Source: Meandrina meandrites (lineage: Eukaryota > Cnidaria > Anthozoa > Scleractinia > Meandrinidae). From it: DNA of 64,000 bases. The DNA lies in contig OY855906.1 in assembly GCA_963693305.1 (NCBI GenBank), positions 3,681,001-3,745,000 on the forward strand, in the 5' to 3' direction. The notes below the pieces were generated by a model that did no database searches, was not told the origin of the DNA, and saw only the letters and a list, made by a program, of their open reading frames with translations. Positions 11,850-23,900 of the stretch are shown in pieces. The position numbers were made by a program, and so were the translations under genes. Numbering within the stretch: the first letter of the stretch is position 1; each line of letters begins with the position of its first letter.

Positions 11850-14800
11850 CGATCACTGAGCACAGCTTGCTGGCGCCACGACAAAATTGCCTAGAAACAG
11901 CCCATGCCTAGTGGCATTTCTCCAATCGTGCGATCACTGAGCAGAACTTGCTAACGCCCGGGCCAGAATAAAAGTACCTATAGAAATAGCGCATGGATAG
12001 TGACAGTTCGCCAAAGAAAGGAGAGTTCTCTGCGTTGATATTTTCTTAGTATAAAAATAGTGAAACTGCGAACGATCATTGAGCAGGGTTTGCTAGCACC
12101 AGAACATTGCCTAGAAACAGCGCATGGCTAACGGCGTTTCTAAAAGAAAGAAAGAGTTTTCTCCTGCCGGATCGTACGATCACTGAACAGAGCTTGCTAG
12201 CGCCAGACCTTTGCCATGAAACATCGCATGACTAAGGGCGATTCTATAGGAAAGAAAGAGTTTTCTACTTTAATATTTTCTTAGCATAAAATGAAATAGT
12301 GAAGCTGCGATCGTGTGATCACTGAGCAGAGCACGCTAGCGCCAGAACTTTACCGAGAAACAGCGCATGGCTTGGCGGGTTCTATACGAAAGAAGGAGTT
12401 TTCTACGTTAATATTTTCTTAATATAAAAATTGTAAGGCGATCATTGAGCAGAGCTCGCGAGCGCAAGAATTTTGCTGAGAAAAAGCCCATGGTTAACGG
12501 CGTTTCTATACCAAAGAGTTTTCTACGTTAAAATTATCTTAAAATAAAAATATTGAAGCTGCGATCATGCGATCAGTGAGCAGAGCTTGCTGGCGCCAGA
12601 ACTTTCCCTGGAAACAGCGCATGGCTAACTGCGTTTCTATTAGGAAAGGACGTGTTTTCTACGATAATATTTTCTTAGTATAAATATAGTAAGGCTGCGA
12701 TCGGGCGATCATTAGGCAGAGCTCGCTAGCGCAAGAATTTTGCTGAGAAACAGAGCATGGCTAACGGCGTTTCTATGGAAAAGAGTTTTTTACGTTAATA
12801 TTATCTTAAAATAAAAATAGTGAAGCTGCGATCGTGCGATCAGTGAGCGGAGCTTGCTGGCGCCAGAACTTTGCCCAGAAACAGCGCATGGCTAACGGCG
12901 TTTCTATAGGAAAAAATGAGTTTTCCACTGCTGGATCGTGCGATCAATGAGCAGAGCTTGCTAGTGCTAGAACGTTGGCAAGAAAGAAGAAACAGCGCAT
13001 GACTAAGGGCGTTTCTATACGAAAGAAAGAGTTTTCTACGTTAATATGTTCTTAGCATAAAAATAGTGAAGCTGTGACCATGCGATCAGTGAGCGGAGCT
13101 TGCTGGCGCCAGAACTTTTGCCTAGAAACAGCGCATGGCTAACGGCGTTTCTATTAGGAAAGAAAGAGTTTTCTACTGCCGGATCGTGCGATCACTGAGC
13201 AGAGCTTGCTAGTGCTAGAACTTTGCCTAGAAACAGCGCATGGCTAACGGCGTTTCTATTAGAGTTTTCTACGTTAATATTTTCTTAGTATAAAAATAGT
13301 GAAGCTGCAATCGTGTGATCACTGAGCAGAGCTTGCATGCTAGCACAAGAACATTGCCGAGAAACAGCGCATGGCTTGGCGGGTTCTATACGAAAGAAAG
13401 AGTTTTCTACGTTAATATTCGCTTGGTATAAAAATAATTAAGCTGCGATCGTGCGATCACTGAGCAGAGCTTGCTGGCGCCAGAAACAGCGCATGGCTAA
13501 CGGGGTTTCTATAGGAAAGAAAGTGTTTTCTACGTTAATATTTTCTTAGTATAAAAATAGTAAGGCTGCGATCGGGCGATCATCGAGCAGAGCTCGCTAG
13601 CGCAAGAATTTTGCCGAGAAACACGGCATGGCTAACGGCGTTTCTATAGAAAAGAGTTTTCTACGTTAATAGCACCTTAGAATAAAAATATTGAAGCTGC
13701 GATCATGCGATCAGTGAGCAGAGCTTGCTGGCGCCAGAACTTTGCCTAGAAACAGCGCATGGCTAACTGCGTTTCTAAAGGAAAGAAAGAGTTTTCTACT
13801 GCCGGATCGTGCGATCACTGAGCAGAGCTTGCTAGCGCCAGAAGTTTGCCTAGAAACAGCGCATGGCAATGGCGGTTTCTATACGAAAGAAAGAGTTTTC
13901 TACGTTAATATTCGCCTGGTATAAAAATAATTAAGCTGCGATCGTGCGATCACTGAGCAGAGCTTGCTGGCGCCAGGACTTTTCCGAGAAACAGCGCATG
14001 ACTAACGGCGTTTCTATAGAAAAGAGTTTTCTACGTTAATATTATCTTAAAATAAAAAATAGCGAAGCTGCGATCATGCAATCAGTGAGCAGAGCTTGCT
14101 AACGCCAGAACTTTGCCGAGAAACAGCGCATGGCTAACGGCGTTTCTAAAGGAAAGAAAGAGTTTTCTACTGCCGGATCGTGCGATCAGTGAACAGAGCT
14201 TGCTAGCGCCAGAACTTTGCCTAGAAACAGCGCATGGCTAACGGCGTTTCTAAAGGAAGAATGAGTTTTCTACGTGTAATATGTTCTTAGCATAAAAATA
14301 GTGAAGCTGCGATCATGCGATCAGTGAGCGGAGCTTGCTGGCGCCAGAACTTTGCCATGAAACAGCGCATGGCTAACGGCGTTTCTATAGGAAAGAAAGA
14401 GTTTTCTACTGCCGGATCGTGCGATCAGTGAACAGAGCTTGCTAGCGCCAGAACTTTGCCTAGAAACAGCGCATGGCTAACGGCGTTTCTAAAGGAAGAA
14501 TGAGTTTTCTACGTGTAATATGTTCTTAGCATAAAAATAGTGAAGCTGCGATCATGCGATCAGTGAGCGGAGCTTGCTGGCGCCAGAACTTTGCCATGAA
14601 ACAGCGCATGGCTAACGGCGTTTCTATAGGAAAGAAAGAGTTTTCTACGTTAATATTTTCTTAGTATAAAAATAGCGAAGCTGCGATCGTGTGATCACTG
14701 AGCAGAGCTTGCTGGCGCCAGAACTTTGCCCAGAAACAGCGCATGCATGGCTAACGGCGTTTCTAAAGGAAAGAATGAGTTTTCCACTGCCGGATCGTGC

Positions 14801-15170
14801 GATCAATGAGCAGAGCTTGCTAGACTAGTGCTAGAACGTTGGCAAGAAAGAAGAAACAGCGCATGACTAAGGGCGATTCTATAGGAAAGAAAGAGTTTTC
14901 TACGTTAATATGTTCTTAGCATAAAAATAGTGAAGCTGCGATCGTGCGATCAGTGAGCAGAGCTTGCTGGCGCCAGAACTTTGCCGAGAAACAGCGCATG
15001 GCTAACGGCGTTTCTATAGAAAGAAAGAGTTTTCTACGTTAATATTTTCTTAATATAAAAATATTGAAGCTGCGATCGTGCGATCAGTGAGCAGAGCTTG
15101 CTAGCGCCAGAACTTTGCCTGGAAACAGCGCATGGCTAGTGGCATTTCCCTGAAGAAGGGAGAGGTTTCT
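11850..15170. repeat. Second satellite array, units of about 100-140 bp, about 27 copies
   Basis: Tandem units share GATCGTGCGATCA, GAGCAGAGCTTGCT, GGCGCCAGAAC, AGAAACAGCGCATGGCTAA and CGGCGTTTCTA, followed by an AT-rich tail (ACGTTAATATTTTCTTAG, TATAAAAATAGTGAAGCTGC). There are two length classes: a long one of about 130-140 bp with the AT-rich tail, and a short one of about 100 bp in which the tail is replaced by CTGCCG. Edge units on both sides are more divergent and share CTAGTGGCATTTC instead of CTAACGGCGTTTC. There is no continuous reading frame. It is unrelated in sequence to the 50-bp satellite. Confidence 0.95.
14162..14639. repeat. Recent 239-bp tandem duplication inside the second satellite
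   Basis: Two adjacent 239-bp segments, beginning at 14162 and 14401, appear identical by eye. Each contains one short and one long unit and the private variants GTGAACAGAG, AAGGAAGAATGAG and ACGTGTAATATG. This shows that a dimer of short plus long unit is a unit of amplification. Confidence 0.85.
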
Positions 15171-15998
15171 GCATTAAACGTGGTTTTAAAACAATCTGGA
15201 ATGAAGAAATTCTCGCATTTTTGCAAAAGTATCTGAAATTAGCGATGGTAACCAGAATTTATCTGAAAGCAGAAAGTTTCTCAATACTCGGAAAGTTTCT
15301 GTGTGTTATCCAATAAGAACTGTAGTTTGAATACATCGGCTTACATTGATAAATATGCTAATAACGTTCACTGGAAGAAAGTAATTTCTCCTGCATGTCA
15401 GCTGGAGTTACATCGTTGGCTTACTTGACGTAAATTTCCTGAGTGGTGAACACGAATCATATAGATATCCTGAAAATATTAAAAGCTTCTGAAAGTCCCC
15501 GAATAAGTAAAACAGGCACTTCACAGTTCACGTTTATATGACACGCACGTGTGGGGCTGCGCTAAAGAGCACTTGCCACAGGCTAGAAAATAAAGAACAA
15601 ACATCGATCAATAATTAAATTATCGCCAACCATCTATTCATAAATTTCCATCGAACCTTTTCATTCTGAGAAAAGAAAAATATTAAAATGATACATCTAG
15701 AAGGTTAATGTATGACCCCATCTTCCAGCAGCACAGAGAATGCATATACCCTGAGAATACAAGAACCATCTTGCAGTTGCCACACAATTAGCCTGTTCCA
15801 GGCGATCGGTTAGTTGGGGAGCAGCGCGAAGAACGGCCAGCGAAAAATGAGGGGAGAAGGCAGGAGAGCGAGGGTTCCTTTGCTTCTCGCCTTAGTCCCC
15901 GCGCCATTTTTTTCTACTCGCCGTTCGTGACGCTCTGAACGTCTGAAACAGACTACCACACAATGAACGTTCAATTCACTTTTTTTTAAATCAAATTC
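15171..15998. other. Spacer between satellite and ankyrin-MYND gene
   Basis: No gene is visible. A GC-rich patch at about 15790-15950 (GAGCAGCGCGAAGAACGG, then GAGCGAGGGTTCCTTTGCTTCTCGCC) looks like an interspersed repeat because of its sharp composition change. Its ends could not be defined. Confidence 0.4.
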
Positions 15999-16004
15999 TT
16001 TATT
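15999..16004 (-). terminator. Polyadenylation signal (AATAAA) of ankyrin-MYND gene
   Basis: Plus-strand TTTATT reads AATAAA on the minus strand, about 66 nt past the TGA stop. It is the first canonical hexamer downstream and is suitably placed for 3'-end formation. Confidence 0.55.
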
Positions 16005-16069
16005 TGTCTGTTTAACAATTCATGACAGCAACATTGTATCCATTTTGGACTCAGTGTCCTGTTTACTTT

Positions 16070-19000
16070 TCACCAGTCCTGCTGAGGCGCAAACTGCCCG
16101 GGGAACACCCTAACTGTGCCTGTTCCCAGCTCCGGCGCCTTCTCCGCCCAGAAGAAGGCTTTTAAGCCAAAAATCCCTTCCTCTGTGATCTTCTTTACAA
16201 GGCTCGCGTAGCCTGGCGTTTCTTCCCGTATAAAAACATGCACGGATTTGTCAACATTGTACACCATCAAGTCTTTCGGCGCATCAGGGTCTGCTGTAGT
16301 AACAGGCCTTTGCACTTTCACCACGAAGGACTTGTTAGCTGGGACGCTTGACTGTGAGGTAACACACTCGTCTGTTTTTCCGCCACTAAACGACACAGTC
16401 GGACGGTCAGCCTGAAGTACATTACTAATGGTTGTCATGTAGGGATATCGGCTGGGATGTGCCAAAACACCCTCCTCACATCTCTGCTTATGTCCTCCTT
16501 TCTTCCAGTGTTCTTTCTGGCACTCCTTGCCACAGTACAAGGTGACATGGCACCTGGCGCAGCGCTTCAACTTCTCAACAACTTTTCCTAAAAAATAGAA
16601 AACAAAATTGATTGTTATACAGCTGGAACTTGTCCCCAAGCAACATGCACTCTCACTGGGTACTTCAAAGTCACACTACATCTAACAATAAAACTATTTC
16701 CCACCAGCAGTCCCTGAGCGGGCAACATTGTAAACTCTATAACGCCAGACAGTAACAGGCACTGTTAGTTACCCAAGAATGTTCGGATATGTCCAGGATT
16801 GAACGCTAATGAGATGCACGTTCTTTATGATAGGCATCACAAAGTGTCCTCATTAATAAAAGTTCACCAAAACACATCCAATTCTGTCAAATATCAAGTA
16901 ATATGGAAATGTCAAATAATCCAGTCAAACATGAAGTACTTATAAACAATACTTGCGTTAAATCCTGGACATAAGTGAGAATGTTGACCAATAATTGCTT
17001 TCTTCCAAGTCTTCGTTGTGCTATATAACAAAGCACTTATAATGACTGGTCTCTTAGAAAACCAGTCAATTTTGTTTTTGAGATTCCCGGGAAACAAAAT
17101 TAACTGTTTCCCTCGGGACCATGTATATAATATTGATTGCTGTATTGCACTGTGGACCATACACAAAGAAATTTGGCAAATATGGGAAAAAAGGGGGGAA
17201 CTCTCATTTTTTTCGCTCGCTCGCTAGCTTGCCCATTGTTCGGGAGGGATCCACTGCTATGCAGGCTAGTGAAGCACATATGGACTCTAACTTTGGCTAT
17301 GCCATGCAAATCACTGGCAAATAAAATAGAAGCATGAACAGAACTTGTTTAATTTCTTTCAACAAAAACACAGTTACTGTGTTTTTGTTGAAAGAAATTA
17401 AACAAGTGACACCAAAAGGACAGAATTTGTTTTTAAAACTGACATCACAGCAGAATAATAATTGACTTATTGGTAACTGTTTCTCTGACCCATGGTGTAA
17501 TACTTAACAATTATTCCATGAGCGTGAATTGGATATGAGTTGGCTACAGCTATCTCATATATCCAACACACCCAAAGATTTGCAATATTTGAGGTCCCCG
17601 GCTGTTTTCACTGACAAGCACACCTAGCATATTTGTGGTCCATGGTATATAAGCTAATATATCATGGCCTGTGCACCAATCAAAACTCAGGAATTGCAAT
17701 ATACCATGGCTAGTTTTTAATAAATACATCTTCCTAACTAAGTGTAGAATATCAGCTCAAGGTGTTGACATTTGATATTCTCCCAGTGCAGTCTTTTGCT
17801 ACCCTGCAAGCAGAGTCTGCTCGCAGGGTAGTCCTGTGCAAGCTTGGTTCACAAAGTGAAAAAGATTCTCCCACATATAAGTGGAAAACAGAAAGGTTAG
17901 GTCCCATCAGGTGCTTTGGTCCAAAAGAATTCCCCAATGTTGTTTTACAAACAAATAAAAAGTAAGAGAGGGTTTTTCATGTAAGTCAAGATTATTTTTT
18001 TTACTTTTGTAAGCCATCATAATGCACTTAAATCAAGGAAATACAGTAATCAGAAATGAACATACCACAGTTTGCACAGCTTGCAGCTCTCTTGGCAGCA
18101 GAGGAATCAGCATCCCTGTTTGCCTTGTGCAGCAACAACCTTATCTCAGGTGAAGTTCTTGCCTGATCAAATGGTGTCTTGCCATCATTACATGTAGCTT
18201 GCGGATCAGCACCATGCTTCAACAGAAGCTTTACAACATCAGCAGCACCTGAAATAATAATTCAAGGAAATAAGCCTTGTATACTGTTTACACTGAAACA
18301 AGGTTTCAATGTTTTAGGACCATGTTTTTGTACTAAGTTTTAGGGCCATGTTTCTGTACCAAGTTCTAGGACCATGTTTTTGTACCAAAATTTAGGACCA
18401 AGTTTTTGTACCAAGTTTTAGGACCATGTTTTTATACCACATTTTAGGACCATGTTTCCATACCATGCATATGGTTAAGAACTATAGAGTTCTGTGGGGT
18501 GTGTGACAAATGGAAACTACAGACTAGCACTCTGGTTAGCCTAAATAATGTTCTCGTTAGCCTCAATAGTGCTCTGGTTAGCCTGAAATTATAGCACTCT
18601 GGTAAGACTGTAAAGGGTTAGCTCTCAATAGTATTGGTAACACAATATATACTGAGAAGTATGCAGCATTTTCTAATGCAGAAAATATTTATACGGTTAA
18701 TGAAACAGAAATATAGTTCTTATTGGCAGCATACTCTACAGCACTCTCAAAAACTAGAATTTTATAGATCTTTTAAGAACGAGAATGCTACTTCCAATTA
18801 TCTAAAGATAACTAGGAAAGTTTCTGATAGGAGAACTTCAACTAAATTACGAATTAGTAATCATAAACTTATGATCGAACTGGGCAGATATAACAATACG
18901 CCCAGAGACAATAGGCTCTGCCCAGTCTGTGATTGTAATCAAACCGAAGATGAAATTCATTTTCTCTTTTATTGTTCCAAATACGCAACAATAAGAGATA

Positions 19001-20141
19001 ATTTTTACAAGAAAATAGAACCCTTCATCCTAAATGTTAGCCGGCTACCAGTGACTGATTTAATTTTAGAATTGATGAATTCTTCTAATTATTTTGTGAA
19101 CATGCAATTAATTAACTTTATATCATCTTGCTTTGATGCATGTGACAAAAATGTAATTAATCAATGTAATTAATTTCATATATTTATAGATGTGTTTTTT
19201 TTCTTTATTAGTTAATTACTTCCACACTTTTGAAATATTGTAACAAATTTACAGTCATGCAAAGCTTGTTGTTGTTGCAGTCTGCAATTGTTGCATACTA
19301 AGTTCTATATCATGTCATGTTGTTTATATGATATCCAACCATTGTCGGGGGATTGATTAATTATTCTTGGTATTAATTGACATTGTGTCTGATATTAATC
19401 ATTGGTTTTATTACGCTGGGTAAATGTAATATAATAAGTTGTTGTCAAAATCAGGTCTTTTAATACTATTTGTGATCTTTGCAAGTGTTTGAAATATCAG
19501 CTGCAAAATCCTGTATCTGTGAAACCAAGTTTTAATTTTATTGTTTGGTTGAAGTGTATTTGTCCTGCCAGACGACAGAGATCGCTAGATATGTAAACTT
19601 TATTTAAACACGATACGAATATCCAAGAATTAAAATTTTACCAATGATGAAGAAAAGGTTTTAATTCATACTGTAAATCGATTAACTATAAAACTAGCCT
19701 TAACTTACCAACATATGCCGCGCAGTGCAAACAGGTCATTCCAGCATATGTCCGTGAAACAAAGGAAGCTTTGCACTCTTCGATAAGATACTTGGCAATT
19801 TCCACATTTGCTGCCCTTCCACAAGCGTAGAACAGCGGGGTGAACCCAAGAGCGTCTTTTATCTCTAAACCAGCTCCATATTCTACCAGCATCTTAACCA
19901 TGCCAAGTTTCTGCTGCGTGACTGCATAGTGCAAAGCGGTGAACCCTAGCTTATCTTGTTCATTAATTTCAAATTGGAGTTTCCCTAACGCTTTTCTCAT
20001 GAACATGTACACTCTAACGAGCCCTCTGCCTTCGTCGTCGTCATTGCTTTCAGTGATTAAAATGGCTAGTTCCGTTGTTGGTTCAGCCCGATATGCAGCG
20101 AGCTTGTCACTGTCGATATCATCCTCGTCCAGGTCCGCCAT
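16070..20141 (-). CDS. Ankyrin-repeat and MYND zinc-finger protein
   Basis: Three coding exons on the minus strand, 20141-19709, 18248-18066 and 16587-16070, give a 377-residue product with consistent GT-AG junctions. Residues 1-45 are acidic. About four ankyrin repeats follow (64-185), with clear GFTALHYAV and GFTPLFYAC signatures. A MYND finger at 202-242 has ligands C202, C205, C215, C218, C224, C228, H238 and C242. The last intron falls inside the finger, between C205 and C215. The C-terminal 135 residues are not a domain I recognise and end in QQDW. MYND fingers bind proline-rich peptides and ankyrin repeats also bind proteins, so an adaptor or scaffold role is inferred. It resembles ankyrin/MYND proteins such as the ANKMY group, but the finger sits directly after the repeats, so I do not assign a symbol. 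Intron 1 hosts a LINE fragment and intron 2 a perfect palindrome. Confidence 0.85.
17343..17407. repeat. Perfect 65-bp palindrome (32-bp arms, 1-base spacer)
   Basis: The left arm is 17343-17374, the spacer is one T at 17375 and the right arm is 17376-17407. By eye every base pairs. The arm begins ACTTGTTTAATTTC and the centre reads ACACAGTTACTGTGT. It lies in the last intron of the ankyrin-MYND gene. A transcript of either strand could fold into a near loopless hairpin. Confidence 0.9.
17500..17720. repeat. Fragment of the TTAACAATTATTCC repeat family
   Basis: The stretch begins TTAACAATTATTCCATGAG, the same terminal sequence as the element starting at 52445. A GGATATGAG / CTCATATATCC inverted motif and a CCATGGTATAT / ATATACCATGG pair follow. 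A degraded non-autonomous element is inferred. Confidence 0.45.
18305..18470. repeat. Minisatellite, unit about 26 bp, six copies
   Basis: Six tandem copies of a unit close to TTTTAGGACCATGTTTTTGT plus ACCAAG lie in intron 1 of the ankyrin-MYND gene. Units differ by a few bases each. A weaker GCACTCTGGTTAGCCT repeat follows at about 18520-18610. Confidence 0.8.
18634..19280 (+). mobile_element. 5'-truncated non-LTR retrotransposon (RT C-terminal zinc finger and 3' tail)
   Basis: An open frame of about 179 codons (to 19173) without a proper ATG matches the C-terminal end of LINE-type reverse-transcriptase polyproteins. It has the zinc-binding segment with CPVC, then HFLFYC (CxxC...HxxxxC). 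The upstream LRISNHKLMIELGRY text is typical of the same region. An AT-rich 3' UTR follows and ends near ATGCAAAGCTTGTTGTTG at about 19257-19278, the (TTG)n tail style of CR1/L2-like elements. The catalytic RT and endonuclease parts are absent, so it is a dead insertion in intron 1 of the opposing ankyrin-MYND gene. Confidence 0.8.
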
Positions 20142-20956
20142 CTTGGATGCCTGCTATTCTAAATAAATGTGCCTCAATAACAAGTTCTTATAGGCTAAGA
20201 ATGGTGAAAATAGAACTTGAATTCTCAAAGTTGGTAGTCCTCAATTAAAAGTACTGAGGAATGACTTTTTTTGAACACCAAATACAAACAAAATCCAAAA
20301 TCCGAGTTTTTACGACGACTATGTACCAGTCTCCTTTCTTCATATTTTTCCTCGTGGGGGCGGGGTCCAGGGCGCCCTTGACAAAACCAATAGGCGATGA
20401 AATTAGTTGATAATTTGTGCAATTTGTGATTATAATGAACTTCAGTACAAATAGAAAAATCATGAGTTATTGATAAGTGAAAAGCAAGTTAAAGAGATAC
20501 ATAAAAACTATCGGATAGAAAAACCGATCCCTCCCTACCCTGGTTCCCAACCTTGCAAGTGGCAACCTTTTTCACCGGTGACTGAAACTTCCTGAATGAA
20601 TTGATAAATCGCATATGTAAATTAGTGTGTAGAAAGTAAATGCAAATTAGGATTTCCAAATCAAGATAATGAAATTGAAGTATATCATTTTCATTCTGCA
20701 AGCAAGAATTTCTGCAAGAAAAAGTTCTTTAACAAGGCTGGAAGATAATCACAATACAGTACGTGTGCTTTTTGGTGTCTCAGTTTCTCAGACTTCTCAG
20801 ACATTGCACTCGAATTTCACCACTCTGTATGCGTGACCAGTCGGGCCCAGGCTTGTCACGCAATGTTTGATCACGTGAGAGGACAAACGCCAATCAAAAT
20901 GCGCCCAGTACCCCGACTTTTGCATTGATTATGTTTACGAGTGAGAGAAATCCAAA
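20142..20956. promoter_or_regulatory. Shared divergent promoter region (ankyrin-MYND / MFSD9)
   Basis: About 815 bp separates the two divergent ATGs. Near the MFSD9 start are a palindromic E-box CACGTG at 20872-20877 and a CCAAT box at 20890-20894, roughly 65 bp before the ATG. On the other side the sequence CCAAGATGGCGG spans the ankyrin-MYND start codon. No TATA box is evident at either side. That fits a CpG-type bidirectional promoter, though this is inference from layout. Confidence 0.5.
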
Positions 20957-23900
20957 ATGCACGGCATATTAGGTACAACGTGGCCAAAAATGACTCTCGC
21001 ATCTTTTGTGAAGATCAAAGAGGGAACTCTATTGGTGTACTGTTTATACTTCGTGGGTTTTCTGGTAAGATCGAGCTTTCCGGTTTGACTTTGAAACCCG
21101 CAGTGAGGAACTGGTCACCAACTGTCTGGTAGCTTATTCTTTTCAATATTTATTTTCCAACAGGATCTGTTTGCCGTGAGTTGCTTCTTACCTTTGCTTA
21201 CTCACAGAGCAAGGGAATTGGGGGCAACGCCATCTCTTGTCGGGCTTATAGGTACGTATCAAAGTGCTAAAAACGTTATCTGAGTAATACTTACATCAAG
21301 GTAACATGAGCATTAAAAATTACATATACATTACCTAGCTTATTTGTATGCATGTGGAGATCGTACACCTGTTACTAGAGAGGTTAAGCATGACGTTTAC
21401 GGCAAACGGCAAACGGCAAAAATAATTCTGATTTTGCTCACTTTTTCTTTAGCACTTAAATAATGCCCGTCGAAAAATAGGAAAAAAATCCCTTAATCAC
21501 AGTAAATGCAAACAATTTCCCTAAATTGTACAAACGGCTAAAATCAGACACCAAAAGTTCGATTTTTGCCGTTTGCCGTTTGCCGTAAACGTCATGCTTA
21601 ACCTCTCTAATATAGGGTTTTGTTTCCTCAAAGCAATAGCCAACTTCTTTTGAAAATTCAAAAAAATCTAAAATCTCGACAGAAAGTTTCTGTTGCCATT
21701 GCTGATCATAGCTTTTATTTATGTTAGTTTTATCTAACTGCAAGAGATACGAAAAATAATTTTAAACCAGTTTACTTTTTTGTTAACCTGTCTCATATTC
21801 ATATTCATAAATCTCAGACCAAAAAGAAGCATTGATTTCTAGATTTCTGATATCCAAAAAAAGTCAAACATTCAAATGTTGTTGTAAATTACCTGGCCAG
21901 GTACAGTATTACATTATGACATTATAAAATGTCAGAGTAATTGCACGCACTGTAATTGGTCAGTTTAATTTCATTGCAGTTCCATAAAGCATGCAATCTA
22001 TGTCACACACATGCTTTATCGAGTTATAATGCATGTGGCTTTCGTCATGAGTTTGACTCGAGAAGTGTGTCGGCTGTGCTCTTAAAAATCCCTGCGTGCT
22101 TATTTTACTCAACAATACATGCGGATTCATTTTTTATTTCTTTAATAAAAGTAAGGGGGTGTTTACACTGGTAGACCTAGCTTACAGTCAAACTAATAGT
22201 GATTTCTTAATCTTGGCAGGCTCTGTATATGGTGGTCTTCAGTTCTTTTCCAGCCCAATCATGGTAAGTGCATTTTCAGTTATAGATCTTGTAGTTCAGT
22301 ATAATCACCGCATATGGTGTTAAGTTCTCCATAATTTTTGTAACAAGGTCTTGGCCTAAAAAGTCATTGCACTGCCATGGGTTTAATAGGCTTGTCATGG
22401 ACTTCTGTACCATTCAAATTAAAATATCATGGGAACCATATTCCTTCAGTTTGGTTTAATATGCATGTAAGGGGCATCCAATGGAATTGGAACTGTAGCA
22501 ATTGCATTAGTTTGTACCAAACATGCATAAAAAGTAGTGACAATCTCTACAGCAAGCAGGCGGGGGTAAAAGATGTTAACATATAACGGTAACGCATAAA
22601 CCTCCGACGAAATTGCTGTCACCAAAAGCATGTGTGAAGCTTAAGATTGGGCAATGAATGTTAGGACTGCATTGTACCCCTTGGCTCTTGCTGTTGTCAA
22701 CACAAATCACTTCTGCTCCCAAGGGAGTACGGGGCATAAACTCACTCATCCTCCAACTTCTGCAGTTCTTATTTACCAACCTTATATTTTTATTATTGTA
22801 ATTTCAGGGCAAACTCAGTGACATTTTTGGTAGAAAGAATATCCTTTTGTTGAGCCTCTTGGGTGCAGCTTTAAGTTATTTTCTGATGGCACTTCCAACA
22901 ACATTACTTTTCCTGGCACTCAGTAGGATACCCATAGGTAAGATACTTAGATGATTAGTCAATGCTTCATACATGCCATGCCATCAAGGTAGAGCCTGGG
23001 AGAACCACAGGGAAATGGTGGTCCTGTCTTGGGATGATCCCTGGCTCACTGATTTCACAGCACACTCCATGGGCGACTGCCCATGTGGATGAGACCAGAT
23101 CATGTACCACAACATGCAACCACAACCACAATATCATCAATAACAATGATAAAAAAATTGAAAAACAAAAACTTGACTCACTGCTGCATATTTTCAGTAA
23201 ACAAAATGCATGACGTGTTTTGTATTTTTCCACAGGGATTTTCAAACACAGTCAAAGTGTTGCCAAGACATATCTTTCTGATGTTTCTCCATCTGTTGAT
23301 CACCCCAAAGTGTTCGGCAATTTTAATGCTTTCTCCAGCCTTGGCTTTGTGATTGGTCCACTGATTGGCGGCCACTTGGCCATGCAGTCAAATGGGTTTC
23401 GCAAGGTGACTGTCTTAACTGGATGCATTTTTCTGATCAATTATTTATTCGTGTGGTTCTTTGTGACACCAGTTGAACAAGTGAAAGGACAAACTTCTAC
23501 GAGGCAAGAACAAGTGCTGAGTGAAGATGAAAATGAAAAGACCATATTAAACAATAAAATTGCTGACCACCAAAATGGAGGATTGGTGAAAAACACCAAG
23601 CATCCAACTCTAAGTAAAGCAGCAGACACTCCATCATCTGGTGTTAACAGTATATTTAAAATTTCTTCAATGAGCTCTACACTGGACTTAATAGTCATTC
23701 GTTTTGTCATGGGATTTTCAATGTTAGTTTTCCGAAGCAACCTCACATCTATGTTAGAGTTCCACTTTAATACAACTCCAAAAACCAATGGCTATATTAT
23801 GTCGTATAATGGGTTAGTTGGTGGTTTTTCTGGAATTCTTGTAGGTCAAATATCAAAATTCTACAATCACAATGATGCAAAAATGCTGCTTCATTTCTCA

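Noticed and set aside
11850..15170. Tandem tRNA, 5S or snRNA cluster
   Set aside because: No A/B boxes, cloverleaf, Sm site or 5S internal control region is recognisable in the units, despite their short dyads.
23441..23788. 115-codon minus-strand frame
   Set aside because: It is a shadow of the large MFSD9 exon on the plus strand.
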